From: an uncultured bacterium
GTDB lineage: Bacteria > Bacillota_I > Bacilli_A > Erysipelotrichales > Erysipelotrichaceae
Length of the DNA: 64,000 nt
Assembly (NCBI GenBank): GCA_903847945.1
Contig: CAINEY010000011.1
Span: 186,001-250,000 of the forward strand
Reading direction: 5' to 3'
The notes beneath the pieces were generated by a model. The model saw only the letters and a list, made by a program, of their open reading frames with translations, did no database searches and was not told the origin of the DNA. Below are positions 8,431 through 16,684 of the stretch, piece by piece. The translations under genes were made by a program, and so were the position numbers. Position 1 is the stretch's first letter. Every line of letters starts with the position of its first letter.

Positions 8431-9249
8431 GTGATTAAACTGTTCATTACCGACATCGACCATACGCTCTTCAGTCCGGAGAAGGGTATCCCTCAAGCTA
8501 ATCTTGAGGCCATTTGGGCACTTCAGGCATCCGGAGTTAAAGTCGCCGTTGCGACTGGACGGGTTCATCCTGGCGTACGTGAGATCGCCAAACAATTGAA
8601 ACTGGATGTGTACGGCGGTTATGCGATCTCCTCCAACGGGGGATTAACGGTGGCGTGTCTCAATGAAACCGTGGTTCATGAAGCGTTAATTCCGTTGAAT
8701 GAACTCAAAGCACTCGTCGGTCTGGCGAGTAATCTGGGACTGGATATGGCTGTTGAGCAACACGAGACGGTCCTTTACCAAGGCCCCGATGATTCAGTGG
8801 CGTATGATCGGGATGTGGTGAATATCCCTGTCAAGGCATCGAAACGCTTACTGAATGAGCTATCGACCGGAGCGCATAAACTGGAAATCAAACAGGCTCC
8901 GCACCGTAACGGGGTCGAACTCGATCGTTTCCTGGCCGCTTTACCGCAACGGTACAGCATCTGCCGGGGTCATCCGACCTTCTTGGAAGTCATGGCTCAG
9001 GGTATTACGAAAGCTTCCGGACTTGAAGCCCTGTGTCACCTGCACGGGTTTAGTCGGGAAGAAACGGCCGCCATCGGCGATGGGATCAACGATCTGGAAC
9101 TCTTGGCCGCCGCCGGACTCTCTGCAGCCCCCATCAATGCGCGACCGCTGGTTAAACAACAGGTCGATCAACTGGTCCCTCACGTCAATGATGCGGGACT
9201 CGCAGTCTTCGTCAACCACATTCTTGAAGAAAATAAAAGGCACCGCTAG
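8431..9249 (+). CDS. HAD-IIB (Cof-type) phosphatase
   Basis: A 272-residue HAD phosphatase starting at GTG (MIKLFITDIDHTLF; nucleophile Asp8, general acid Asp10). The C-terminal motif is IGDGINDLELL and the cap is of Cof type. The upstream in-frame ATG at 8422 overlaps the -10 hexamer and cannot be transcribed whole, so GTG 8431, 7 nt after TATAAT, is the better start, with no leader. It is a divergent paralogue of the neighbouring minus-strand HAD gene. Substrate unknown; sugar phosphates are common for the family. Confidence 0.88.
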   Translation: MIKLFITDIDHTLFSPEKGIPQANLEAIWALQASGVKVAVATGRVHPGVREIAKQLKLDVYGGYAISSNGGLTVACLNETVVHEALIPLNELKALVGLASNLGLDMAVEQHETVLYQGPDDSVAYDRDVVNIPVKASKRLLNELSTGAHKLEIKQAPHRNGVELDRFLAALPQRYSICRGHPTFLEVMAQGITKASGLEALCHLHGFSREETAAIGDGINDLELLAAAGLSAAPINARPLVKQQVDQLVPHVNDAGLAVFVNHILEENKRHR

Positions 9250-9254
9250 GTGCC
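9239..9254. terminator. Terminator between HAD gene and GPH transporter
   Basis: Stem GGCACC/GGTGCC with loop GCTA over the HAD stop codon. On the minus strand it is followed by TTTTATTTT, so it mainly terminates the symporter gene. Confidence 0.75.
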
Positions 9255-9255
9255 T

Positions 9256-10605
9256 TCAGTTATGATGCAGTTCAGACAGAATCCGTTCATGCTCTTTTTC
9301 AGTAAAGTCGAAGAAGAGCATGGGGATAATACTGAGAATACAAGCAATGGCAGGAAACAACGAAAGTAAAGCGAAGATGCCTTGGTAAGCAAAGGCGGTT
9401 TGTACTGCAGCATCCGGTTGGTAACCGATAAAGGCTAGAACCAAACCGATGAACCATAGTCCTAAAGCGCTTTGAAGCTTTGTCGAGAAGGTGTTGAGCG
9501 AGAAGACCAAGCCTTCGGCGCGTTGTCCGGTCTTGTGTTCCAGATAATCCACCGTATCTCCGGTCAAAGAATAGCAAACCACATCACCGATACCCAACGA
9601 CACGCCAGCCAGGAACAATAAGCCAAACAGGATCCCCAGTTGCGCGTAGCCTACCGCAAACATGATGATGTGAGCACTAAAACCTAAGATCTGTGCGTAG
9701 ATGTACGTCCATTTCTTTCCAAACCGCTTGATCAGCATCGGTGCAAAGAACATCGCGATGATCATGGAGGCAATCAAGACGCCGCCTAGGATGGTGTATT
9801 GAGCCGGATCATTGAGGTTCTTATTGGCGAAGTAAAGCCCGACCGTCGCGATGACCATCCGGAACGCACCTAAGACGCGACTGAGTTGAAGGATCAGCAA
9901 TGGTTTGTTTTTTAGCAGAATCGAGAATTTGGGAGATTGGCCTTTCGGTGCAATGACCCGTTCTTTATTGAAAAGCCCGGCCATTAAGAATAAAGCCGAA
10001 CCAACTACCCCGACGATGAGGGCTGTCCACAAATAAGCGTTCGCATTATCCGCTTGAGTAACGCCTTCAACGACGGTCGTCGATCCACCTAAAAGTCCAA
10101 TGAGGATTGGGGGAACCAAGATACCAATGGCCATCCCAATGTTGCAGAAGATCCGGACCATGGTGACCAGATTCAAACGTTCTTTCGGGTTGTCCGTGAT
10201 TGCTACGGATAGACCCCAGAAAGGAATATCACTGACTGTGTAAGTCATGCTCCACAAATTGAACGTCACTAACGCAAATAGCGCTTTTTCAGTCACGCCC
10301 CAATCCGGAACAGCAAACGCCACTACCGTTAAAATAGCAATGGGGACTGGAACAGCCAACAGGTAGGGACGTAGTTTCCCGATCTTGGTGTGGGTCCGGT
10401 CGGCAATCAATCCCATGATGGGGTCATTGATGGCGTCCCAAATGCGGGAGACCAGCATAATCAATCCTGCCGTACCCGCAGAGATAAAAGCGACATCCGT
10501 GTAATAGAACAAAACCAAACTAACCATGAAATTGTAAATGATGTTTTGTCCCATACCGGCTAAACTGAACGACAGCTTTTCAAACCAGGTGAGTCGATGT
10601 GTCAT
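9256..10605 (-). CDS. GPH-family sugar:cation symporter (MFS)
   Basis: A 449-residue membrane protein with about 12 hydrophobic segments. The N-terminal block (MGQNIIYNFM, FYYTDV, RIWDAINDPIMG, DRTHTKIGKLRPYLL) is the signature of the glycoside-pentoside-hexuronide:cation symporter family, as in MelB. It imports a sugar or glycoside with a cation through the cytoplasmic membrane. No glycosidase gene is adjacent, so the substrate is open. GAGGAA lies before the ATG; a TATACT -10 at 10631-10626 (minus) faces the divergent promoter of a micro-ORF. The neighbouring HAD phosphatases could act on sugar phosphates, which is only a guess. Confidence 0.9.
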   Translation of the reverse strand: MTHRLTWFEKLSFSLAGMGQNIIYNFMVSLVLFYYTDVAFISAGTAGLIMLVSRIWDAINDPIMGLIADRTHTKIGKLRPYLLAVPVPIAILTVVAFAVPDWGVTEKALFALVTFNLWSMTYTVSDIPFWGLSVAITDNPKERLNLVTMVRIFCNIGMAIGILVPPILIGLLGGSTTVVEGVTQADNANAYLWTALIVGVVGSALFLMAGLFNKERVIAPKGQSPKFSILLKNKPLLILQLSRVLGAFRMVIATVGLYFANKNLNDPAQYTILGGVLIASMIIAMFFAPMLIKRFGKKWTYIYAQILGFSAHIIMFAVGYAQLGILFGLLFLAGVSLGIGDVVCYSLTGDTVDYLEHKTGQRAEGLVFSLNTFSTKLQSALGLWFIGLVLAFIGYQPDAAVQTAFAYQGIFALLSLFPAIACILSIIPMLFFDFTEKEHERILSELHHN

Positions 10606-10625
10606 GAGGGTTCCTCGTTATGCTC

Positions 10626-10656
10626 AGTATACCCTATTTTAAGGGCATGGTATACT
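10626..10656. promoter_or_regulatory. Divergent promoter region with inverted AGTATACC/GGTATACT repeat
   Basis: AGTATACC at 10626-10633 and GGTATACT at 10649-10656 are perfect inverted copies. Each contains a -10 hexamer TATACT, one for the minus-strand symporter and one for the plus-strand micro-ORF. A smaller repeat CCCT/AGGG lies between. The arrangement could also serve as an operator. Confidence 0.6.
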
Positions 10657-10662
10657 TGAACT

Positions 10663-10839
10663 ATGAACGATTATGAAACGAAAAACAGGTTGATCAAGGC
10701 GATCGCCGTGCAGACCGGAACCCTCTTGGAACATTTCCAATGGGGAAAACAAGGAGCATCGGATGCCGAAGTGCTTGAAGAGGCAAATCGCTTGAGTGCC
10801 TTGGTCGATGAACTTTGTCAATGCTTTAGGGAGTCTTAG
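10663..10839 (+). CDS. Small MazG-like helical protein (58 aa), function unknown
   Basis: A 58-residue ORF with no ribosome binding site, whose ATG lies 6 nt after TGGTATACT, so it would be leaderless. The segment KNRLIKAIAVQTGTLLEHFQW resembles the first helices of MazG-like/dCTP pyrophosphatase proteins (typically ...EAGELLEHFQW...), and the second half resembles their second helix pair. The metal-binding acidic residues of both motifs are largely replaced (QTGTLLE instead of ExxE; no EELAD motif), so it is probably not an active pyrophosphatase. It may be a degenerate remnant or a small binding protein. The coding call rests on the promoter position and this resemblance. Confidence 0.5.
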   Translation: MNDYETKNRLIKAIAVQTGTLLEHFQWGKQGASDAEVLEEANRLSALVDELCQCFRES

Positions 10840-10870
10840 TTTCAACGCATAACTAGGAGCGGAGGTGTCC

Positions 10871-10996
10871 ATGACTACATCGACGCTGTTGCTGTATGTG
10901 GCGGTTGCCGCAGGAATAGCCGCCATCCTGAAAGTGCTGACCTCCGGACGCGGCCGAGTCAGTATCCCCGGAATCGAAATGACATGGGGGAAATGA
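10871..10996 (+). CDS. Small single-pass membrane protein (41 aa), unknown
   Basis: A 41-residue ORF with a good GGAGG site (10860-10865) 6 nt before the ATG. Residues ~4-22 form one hydrophobic helix (STLLLYVAVAAGIAAILKV), followed by a basic-glycine tail ending in SIPGIEMTWGK. It lies between the MazG-like micro-ORF and radC in the same direction, and a small hairpin overlaps its stop. It does not match a family I recognise. The strong ribosome binding site and clean membrane segment support it being real. Confidence 0.5.
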   Translation: MTTSTLLLYVAVAAGIAAILKVLTSGRGRVSIPGIEMTWGK

Positions 10997-11013
10997 GGAC
11001 GAAGTCCTCTTTT
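10995..11013 (+). terminator. Short hairpin (GAGGAC/GTCCTC) with T4 just before radC
   Basis: A 6-bp stem with loop GAA is followed by TTTT and ends 2 nt before the radC ATG. The only Shine-Dalgarno-like sequence for radC (GAGGA) is in the 5' arm of the stem, so the hairpin could both terminate micro-ORF transcripts and limit radC translation. Confidence 0.5.
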
Positions 11014-11015
11014 CT

Positions 11016-11696
11016 ATGCGCAAAATTACTCATATCCCCCCGGAAGACCGTCCTCGAGAGAAACTAGTGACTTATGGACCGGGATCCTTGAGTCCGGCAG
11101 AACTTTTAGCCGTGGTCTTGGGCAGCGGAACGAGTGGTTCATCCGCTTTGGATCTAGCCGCTGAAATCTTACGCTTATCCGGCGGAGTCCAACGCTTGGC
11201 CGGTTTGGATCTGCATCAATTGACCAGTTTAAAAGGCATCAAAACCGCCAAAGCGCTCACGATCTTGGCAGTCGTTGAATTAAGCCGCCGCATGGCCCTG
11301 CTTCAGAGTCAGGAAGTCGATGTGATCGATCAACCGATGACTTTGGTTCACTGGTTGCGCAAAGAACTGGGCAGTGTACCCCAAGAGTATTTCATGGTGG
11401 TGTTCTTGAATACGAAGAATCACGTGATCGGTCACAAGGTGCTCTTTCAGGGAGGACTGGATCGATCGATCGTCCATCCGCGTGAAGTCTATCGGGAAGC
11501 CCTGAAGGTCAGCGCAGCGCGCATCATTGCCGTTCACAATCACCCTTCCGGGGATGTGACCCCCAGCGAGAACGATCATTGGGTCACGGAAGTCCTAACG
11601 CAGGCGGGGGATACGATGGGGATCCCGCTCTTGGATCATTTGATCGTATCGTCCGGAGCATATACGAGTCTCAAGCAAATCCTTAAAAAAGATTGA
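11016..11696 (+). CDS. radC: RadC family JAB/MPN domain protein
   Basis: A 226-residue protein of normal RadC length. An N-terminal helix-hairpin-helix region (LTSLKGIKTAKA) precedes an MPN+ metalloprotease-like domain with the zinc motif HNHPSGDVTPSEND (about residues 173-186). RadC was named for DNA repair, but its role remains uncertain. It lies upstream of mreCD, the usual radC-mreBCD order in Firmicutes and other bacteria, although mreB is missing here. The promoter of mreC begins inside the last codons of radC. Confidence 0.93.
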   Translation: MRKITHIPPEDRPREKLVTYGPGSLSPAELLAVVLGSGTSGSSALDLAAEILRLSGGVQRLAGLDLHQLTSLKGIKTAKALTILAVVELSRRMALLQSQEVDVIDQPMTLVHWLRKELGSVPQEYFMVVFLNTKNHVIGHKVLFQGGLDRSIVHPREVYREALKVSAARIIAVHNHPSGDVTPSENDHWVTEVLTQAGDTMGIPLLDHLIVSSGAYTSLKQILKKD

Positions 11697-11721
11697 AGAA
11701 CGGGGGTCTCGTCTTTATAAT
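11693..11721 (+). promoter_or_regulatory. Promoter of mreC (leaderless start)
   Basis: TTGAAG (11693-11698) overlapping the radC stop, 17-nt spacer, TATAAT (11716-11721). The mreC ATG is 7 nt downstream at 11729, which is where transcription should begin. Confidence 0.75.
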
Positions 11722-11728
11722 AGGGGTG

Positions 11729-12574
11729 ATGTTCAATCGTTGGAACAAGTTCAACCGTTTCTTACTGAAAATCGGAGGGGTCCTCTTGGCTGGTTCCCTC
11801 TTTTTGGCCGCTTTCCGGTTTAGTCCGTGGATGCAGGAGGGAGCTTCGGAAGCGTATGGGTTTTTCTCCAGCGTCCGTTACACGCTGATCGATGCGCCAT
11901 TCAAGACCATGGCGTCGTTGGTGAATGACTTTGCGACCCTCTACCAACTCCGTGAAGAGAATCGCCGATTACGGCTACAAATCGACCTGTTGGCTCAATT
12001 CCAAGCCCGGTTGGAGGAAGCGTATCGCGATATCGACGACCTAAAAACACTTAATGACCTCAAACTGGCCATGACCGATTTCACCGTCATTGCCTCGACG
12101 GTCATCAACCGACCTTATGGAACCTACACGCACACCATTACTTTGGATGTGGGAACGGTGGAAGGGGTCGAGATCGGGGATGCGGTAATCAACGCAGGTG
12201 GACTCATCGGTAAAGTCACCAGTGTCCAATCCCACACGTGTGACGTCTTGCTGTTGACCACCGAACAAGCTCTCAACAAAGTCAGTGTCAAGATCCAATT
12301 GAATGCGACGACGACAGCCGACGCGCTCTTAGAGTACTACGATGTCAATCGGGGCGGATTCGTGTTGACGCTGCTCAACAGTACCTCATCGATCACGGAC
12401 AATATGACGGTCATCACCAGCGGTCTTGGATTGACCTATCCCAGCGGCTTGTTGGTGGGGTGGATCGAAGGGACCGAGTTCGAAACCGGATCGTCAGGGA
12501 TCCAGATTTTGGCACGTCCTGCGGCAGATTTCTCAAAACTCGATTATGTTCTGGTCGTCAAACGAGGCGATTAG
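11729..12574 (+). CDS. mreC: Rod shape-determining protein MreC
   Basis: A 281-residue MreC: one N-terminal membrane helix (residues ~11-28), a coiled coil (about 60-100, YQLREENRRLRLQIDLL) and the periplasmic-facing beta domain with VINRPYGTYTHTITLDVGTVEGV and NAGGLIGKVT. MreC scaffolds the elongasome outside the membrane. The in-frame TTG at 11693 was rejected because it is the -35 region of the promoter; ATG 11729 sits 7 nt after TATAAT with no ribosome binding site. mreD follows directly; mreB is not present in this cluster. Confidence 0.93.
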   Translation: MFNRWNKFNRFLLKIGGVLLAGSLFLAAFRFSPWMQEGASEAYGFFSSVRYTLIDAPFKTMASLVNDFATLYQLREENRRLRLQIDLLAQFQARLEEAYRDIDDLKTLNDLKLAMTDFTVIASTVINRPYGTYTHTITLDVGTVEGVEIGDAVINAGGLIGKVTSVQSHTCDVLLLTTEQALNKVSVKIQLNATTTADALLEYYDVNRGGFVLTLLNSTSSITDNMTVITSGLGLTYPSGLLVGWIEGTEFETGSSGIQILARPAADFSKLDYVLVVKRGD

Positions 12575-12575
12575 G

Positions 12576-13127
12576 ATGATCTATAACGTCCTGTTTGTAT
12601 TGGCCGGTTTCTTTATGGATACGATCCTGTCGTTGTTTTTTCCTTTGGATCCAGCCTTGCGAACCATTGTCTGGGTACCCAGTCTGGGGTATTTGTCGTT
12701 TGTTCTGACCATTCGTAAACGTTCCTTAGGGGAAGCCTTGGCGTTGGGTGTCCTGATCGGATTTATCGTCGATGCGCTGCAGTACCAACAACCCGTGACG
12801 ATCCTGGTGTTTCCATTGGTGGTGTTTGCGGTTAAGAACTGGTCCGAACATCTTAACGATTCCGTCGTTGAAACTATCTTCATTGGGGTAGTGGCACTTT
12901 TTTTAAGAGAACTGGGACTTTACCTTTGGTTCTTGGGGATCGGAGTGACGCGATTGACTCCGGAACTGTGGTTTGCGAAACGGGTCTTCCTGACCTTGAT
13001 CGTGCATATTCCGCTTCTATGGGCCTGGTTAGGCGTCAATCGGTTAAAGAACACCTTGGTGGCCCACGCCGAAGCCAATCGACGCTTCCAAGAGACCGCA
13101 TTGTGGCGGCCGGGTCAGAAACGGTGA
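12576..13127 (+). CDS. mreD: Rod shape-determining protein MreD
   Basis: A 183-residue hydrophobic protein with about five membrane segments, starting MIYNVLFVLAGFFMD directly after the mreC stop; GAGG precedes it. MreD is poorly conserved in sequence, and the call rests on size, topology and position after mreC. It is a membrane partner of MreC and MreB in lateral wall growth. The presence of MreCD suggests a rod-shaped, walled organism. Confidence 0.85.
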   Translation: MIYNVLFVLAGFFMDTILSLFFPLDPALRTIVWVPSLGYLSFVLTIRKRSLGEALALGVLIGFIVDALQYQQPVTILVFPLVVFAVKNWSEHLNDSVVETIFIGVVALFLRELGLYLWFLGIGVTRLTPELWFAKRVFLTLIVHIPLLWAWLGVNRLKNTLVAHAEANRRFQETALWRPGQKR

Positions 13128-13132
13128 TGTGG

Positions 13133-13138
13133 TATAAT
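13133..13138 (+). promoter_or_regulatory. Extended -10 (TGGTATAAT) before the TroA-like lipoprotein gene
   Basis: The hexamer at 13133-13138 carries the TGG extension and lies 20 nt before the ATG at 13159, giving a short leader with GGAG. No clear -35 is seen. Confidence 0.6.
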
Positions 13139-13158
13139 GGGGAAGAAATGGAGTGTTT

Positions 13159-14112
13159 ATGCGTAAAATCCTGCTCATCCTGATCCTGAGTCTTGTACTT
13201 GGCAGCCTTACCGGATGTCGATTGGGCTTACCCCAGATCGGTGTTTCAGCCTATCCTGTGGAGTACTTAGTCAATCGGATCGCGAAAGATAAAGTCAATG
13301 TCGTCATGCTAAGTCAGGGGCCCGTCATGACCCGCGCGACACCGGTTGCCGATTTTTCGGATCAACTGGAAAAACTCGATGTGTTTTTTCAGATGGGTCA
13401 ACTTGAACCCTATGTCAGTGCCTATTTAAGTGATCTCAGTGAAAGCCGTCTTCAAGTGATCGATCTGGTCGGTCAGGCCGGTGTGTATGCGTTTAAGCGG
13501 TACACCGTGAGTTATGTGGGCAATCAGGAGTTCACCGTGATCGATCCTTATTACGACGGGGATCTCTTCGAAACCATCGACCAATACACCACGGATCCTT
13601 ACCTATGGCTCGATCCCATCACCATGACGTCGATGGCTTCCACCATCACCAAGTGGTTGGTCAAAGCCTATCCGGAGCAGAAAGCCTTCTTTGAGACCAA
13701 TTTCGCCCAACTGGAAGTCGAATTGGCCAACATGGATGCCAACTATCAGGCACTCAAGAATTCCAGCATTGCCTTGGTCAGCCTTAACCCCAGTTTCGGA
13801 TCCTGGCAGAAAGCCTACGGGATCCACATTTATCCGGTGGTCTTGTCTCGATACGGGGTCTTGCCCAATGCCGACCAGTTGGCAGCGATCATCGCACGCA
13901 TTCGGGCTGATGGCGTGACCCACATCATCAACGATCCGCTGATGAGCGACGACATGCGTGTCCTCTATGAAGCCATCAAGACGCAGTTGGGACTCGACGA
14001 AGTGGTCCTACACAGCTTAAGTTTCTTAACCGAAGACGATCTGAGTACGCAGAAAGATTACATGACCATCATGTATGAAAACCTGAACGCACTGATTGAA
14101 TTGACCCAGTGA
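13159..14112 (+). CDS. TroA/ZnuA-fold lipoprotein lacking metal ligands
   Basis: A 317-residue lipoprotein with a signal peptide and lipobox LTGC (Cys20). The order of elements follows the zinc/manganese-binding proteins of ABC importers: a first lobe with ADFSDQLEKLDVFFQMG and LEP, then DPYLWLDP, a long linking helix and a second lobe. The usual ligand histidines are missing: the DPHxxxPTP block reads VMTRATPVADF, DPHxWLDP reads DPYLWLDP, and HxAFGY reads NPSFGSW. No permease or ATPase gene is adjacent. It probably does not carry Zn or Mn in the classic way. It lies after mreD and ends in a strong terminator. Confidence 0.8.
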   Translation: MRKILLILILSLVLGSLTGCRLGLPQIGVSAYPVEYLVNRIAKDKVNVVMLSQGPVMTRATPVADFSDQLEKLDVFFQMGQLEPYVSAYLSDLSESRLQVIDLVGQAGVYAFKRYTVSYVGNQEFTVIDPYYDGDLFETIDQYTTDPYLWLDPITMTSMASTITKWLVKAYPEQKAFFETNFAQLEVELANMDANYQALKNSSIALVSLNPSFGSWQKAYGIHIYPVVLSRYGVLPNADQLAAIIARIRADGVTHIINDPLMSDDMRVLYEAIKTQLGLDEVVLHSLSFLTEDDLSTQKDYMTIMYENLNALIELTQ

Positions 14113-14133
14113 ATCCGATTCGGATTCACTTTT
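14109..14133 (+). terminator. Terminator after TroA-like gene
   Basis: Stem GTGAATCC/GGATTCAC with loop GATTC covers the stop codon and is followed by TTTT. Confidence 0.85.
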
Positions 14134-14149
14134 AACACAAGGAGCTCGT

Positions 14150-16684
14150 ATGAAAAAGATGTTGCTGGTTGACGGAAATTCGATGTTCTTTCGGGCTTAT
14201 TATGCGACTGCCTATACCCGCTTGAGTGCCAACAGTCAAGGCGTGTACACCAATGCGGTGTTTGGATTTGTCAATATGCTGAACAAAGCCATCGAACTGG
14301 TAAATCCCCAGGCGCTTTTAGTGGCCTTTGACAGCGGCAAGAAGACGTTCCGCCATGACAAATATGAAGACTATAAAGGAACCCGCAAGGCCTTGCCGGA
14401 AGAACTGATTATGCAGTTTCCCATTGTGCGGGAATACTGTCAGGCGGCCAATCTGCCTTATTATCAGCACGATGGACTGGAAGCCGATGACATTATCGGG
14501 TCCTTATCGAAGCAATACCCCGACTGGGACATCAACATCCTCTCTTCCGACCGTGATCTGCTTCAACTTATCGACAAGACCACTTCGGTCTGGCTGATGA
14601 AAAAAGGGTTGACCGAAATCGTCGAGATGGATGAAGCCGCACTGATGCAGGAACTCAATCTGCGCCCTGACCAGATTCCCGATTTGAAGGGACTGATGGG
14701 GGATGCCTCCGACAACATTCCGGGTTTACCGGGAGTTGGTGAGAAGACCGCCCTCAAACTGTTGGCGGATTACGGGAGCGTGGAAGGGGTGTTGTCGCAT
14801 TTGAGCGACCTCAAAGGCAAGCTCAAAGAAACCGTTGAGACGCAGGGTGACTTAGCCGTCTTCTCGAAGTGGCTGGCCACCATCAAAACCGATGCGACCC
14901 TGGATGTTCCATTGGACACCATGATGTTTGAGCTGAATACGGCTGGCGCCAATGCGTTTTTCGGTCGCTACGAAATGAAGTCACTGATGAAAGCGGAGAA
15001 AGTCAAAGCGGCTCCGTTGGAAGCTGATGCGGCTTTTGCGAGCCTTAACGTGCATTCCATCGCGATGTTTCCCCATTACCGCTTGGATGGCTCATGGCCC
15101 CATCCGGTCTTTGGGGTGGCCTTTTCTGATGGAAAACAGAGCGTTTTCGTAGAGGCCGAGCGTTTGCGCAGCGATGCGTCGATCCGCGCTTATCTAAGCG
15201 CCGATCAACCCAAACGGATCTACGATGCCAAAAGTTTCTTGCACGCCTGTGATGCCTTGGACATCGCTTTAGGGGGGATTTTTCACGATGCCATGATCTT
15301 AGCGTATCTCGATGATTCCGGTCTCAATGATTACGCCAAGATTCAAGTCAAGTACCACTGGCCGGATTATCCGCAAGCCCTTTTGACCGAAGAAACCAAA
15401 GCGACCTGCCGTCGCATTGCCGATCAGCTGGCTCAGGACCTTCCGGTGCTGTTGGAAAAGGTCGAAATGAAAGCCATGGATCAGCTTTATGAAACACTGG
15501 AAGAACCCTTGATCCGTATCCTCTACGGGATGGAGAAAGCCGGGATCCGAGTCGATGAAGGAGTTTTGGAACTGATCTCCGTCGAAACCTTGGCTAAACT
15601 CAATGCCCTGACACAAACTGCCACGGAACTGGTGGGGCATTCCTTTAATCTCAACTCGCCCAAACAATTGGCCGATGTCTTGTTCAATGAGTTGGGTCTA
15701 CCCTCCAACCGCAAACAATCCACCGCCATCGATGTTTTAGAAAGCTTAGTGGGAACTCATCCGCTCATCCAAGTGCTGATCGATTACCGCAAATACCAAA
15801 AACTCTATTCAACGTACGCCCAGGGCCTCAAGAAATACATCCAAGCGGATTCCCGCATTCACACGGTCTATTCTCAAACCACGGCTCAAACGGGACGCTT
15901 GTCGTCGTTTGATCCCAATCTTCAAAACATCAGTGTTCGGGATGAAGAGTCGCGCGCCATTCGAAAAGCATTCTTACCCTCCGATACGGACCATGTGCTC
16001 TTCGCAGCGGACTATTCGCAGATCGAACTGCGGGTCTTAGCGCACATGGCCAATGAATCGGCCATGATCGACGCCTTCACCCACGGCATCGATATCCACA
16101 CTAAAACTGCTTCCGATGTTTTCCATAAAGCACCCAATGAGGTTACTTCAGCCGACCGACGTAAAGCCAAAGCCGTGAACTTCGGGATCATCTACGGGAT
16201 CAGCGACTTCGGATTGGCAGCCCAGTTAGGCATTTCCCGCAAAGAAGCCCAACAGATCATCGAGGATTACCTGAGAACTTACTCCGGAATCCAGGCTTAT
16301 ATGGATGATACCGTGATGGGCTGTCAGCGTCAGGGGTACGTGGAAACGTTGTTTAAACGGCGTCGGGAGATCCCGGAAATCTTCGATAAAAACTATGCCC
16401 AGCGCGAATTCGGAAAGCGGGCCGCCATGAATGCTCCGATCCAGGGTACGGCAGCCGACATCATCAAACGGGCCATGATCGATGTGGATCGCTTACTGAA
16501 GGAAAACCATTATAAAACCACCATGATCGTACAGGTTCACGATGAACTGGTGTTTGATGTGCCCAAGTCTGAATTGGCGGAAGTTGCTCCCCGCATCTTG
16601 GATGCGATGCGTCATGCGGTCCATCTGAATGTCCCCATGGAGGTCTCCGAGGCTGTTGGGGAAACCTGGTATGAGGCGAAATAA
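14150..16684 (+). CDS. polA: DNA polymerase I
   Basis: An 844-residue Pol I. The N-terminal 5'-3' exonuclease has DGNSMFFRAYYA, LEADDIIG, SSDRDLLQL and GDASDNIPG with the helix-hairpin-helix GVGEKTALKLL. The middle exonuclease-like domain (about 290-440) lacks the DxE and other catalytic acids, so proofreading is inferred to be absent, as in Bacillus Pol I. The polymerase domain has motif A DYSQIELRVLAHM, motif B RRKAKAVNFGIIYG and motif C QVHDELVFD. It fills gaps and removes primers. AAGGAG precedes the ATG. It leads a repair and replication operon with mutM, coaE, dnaB and dnaI, with a 1-nt overlap to mutM. Confidence 0.97.
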   Translation: MKKMLLVDGNSMFFRAYYATAYTRLSANSQGVYTNAVFGFVNMLNKAIELVNPQALLVAFDSGKKTFRHDKYEDYKGTRKALPEELIMQFPIVREYCQAANLPYYQHDGLEADDIIGSLSKQYPDWDINILSSDRDLLQLIDKTTSVWLMKKGLTEIVEMDEAALMQELNLRPDQIPDLKGLMGDASDNIPGLPGVGEKTALKLLADYGSVEGVLSHLSDLKGKLKETVETQGDLAVFSKWLATIKTDATLDVPLDTMMFELNTAGANAFFGRYEMKSLMKAEKVKAAPLEADAAFASLNVHSIAMFPHYRLDGSWPHPVFGVAFSDGKQSVFVEAERLRSDASIRAYLSADQPKRIYDAKSFLHACDALDIALGGIFHDAMILAYLDDSGLNDYAKIQVKYHWPDYPQALLTEETKATCRRIADQLAQDLPVLLEKVEMKAMDQLYETLEEPLIRILYGMEKAGIRVDEGVLELISVETLAKLNALTQTATELVGHSFNLNSPKQLADVLFNELGLPSNRKQSTAIDVLESLVGTHPLIQVLIDYRKYQKLYSTYAQGLKKYIQADSRIHTVYSQTTAQTGRLSSFDPNLQNISVRDEESRAIRKAFLPSDTDHVLFAADYSQIELRVLAHMANESAMIDAFTHGIDIHTKTASDVFHKAPNEVTSADRRKAKAVNFGIIYGISDFGLAAQLGISRKEAQQIIEDYLRTYSGIQAYMDDTVMGCQRQGYVETLFKRRREIPEIFDKNYAQREFGKRAAMNAPIQGTAADIIKRAMIDVDRLLKENHYKTTMIVQVHDELVFDVPKSELAEVAPRILDAMRHAVHLNVPMEVSEAVGETWYEAK

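Noticed and set aside
11693-11728. TTG at 11693 as mreC start
   Set aside because: This stretch is the -35 and spacer of the mreC promoter; the conserved MreC N-terminus begins at ATG 11729.
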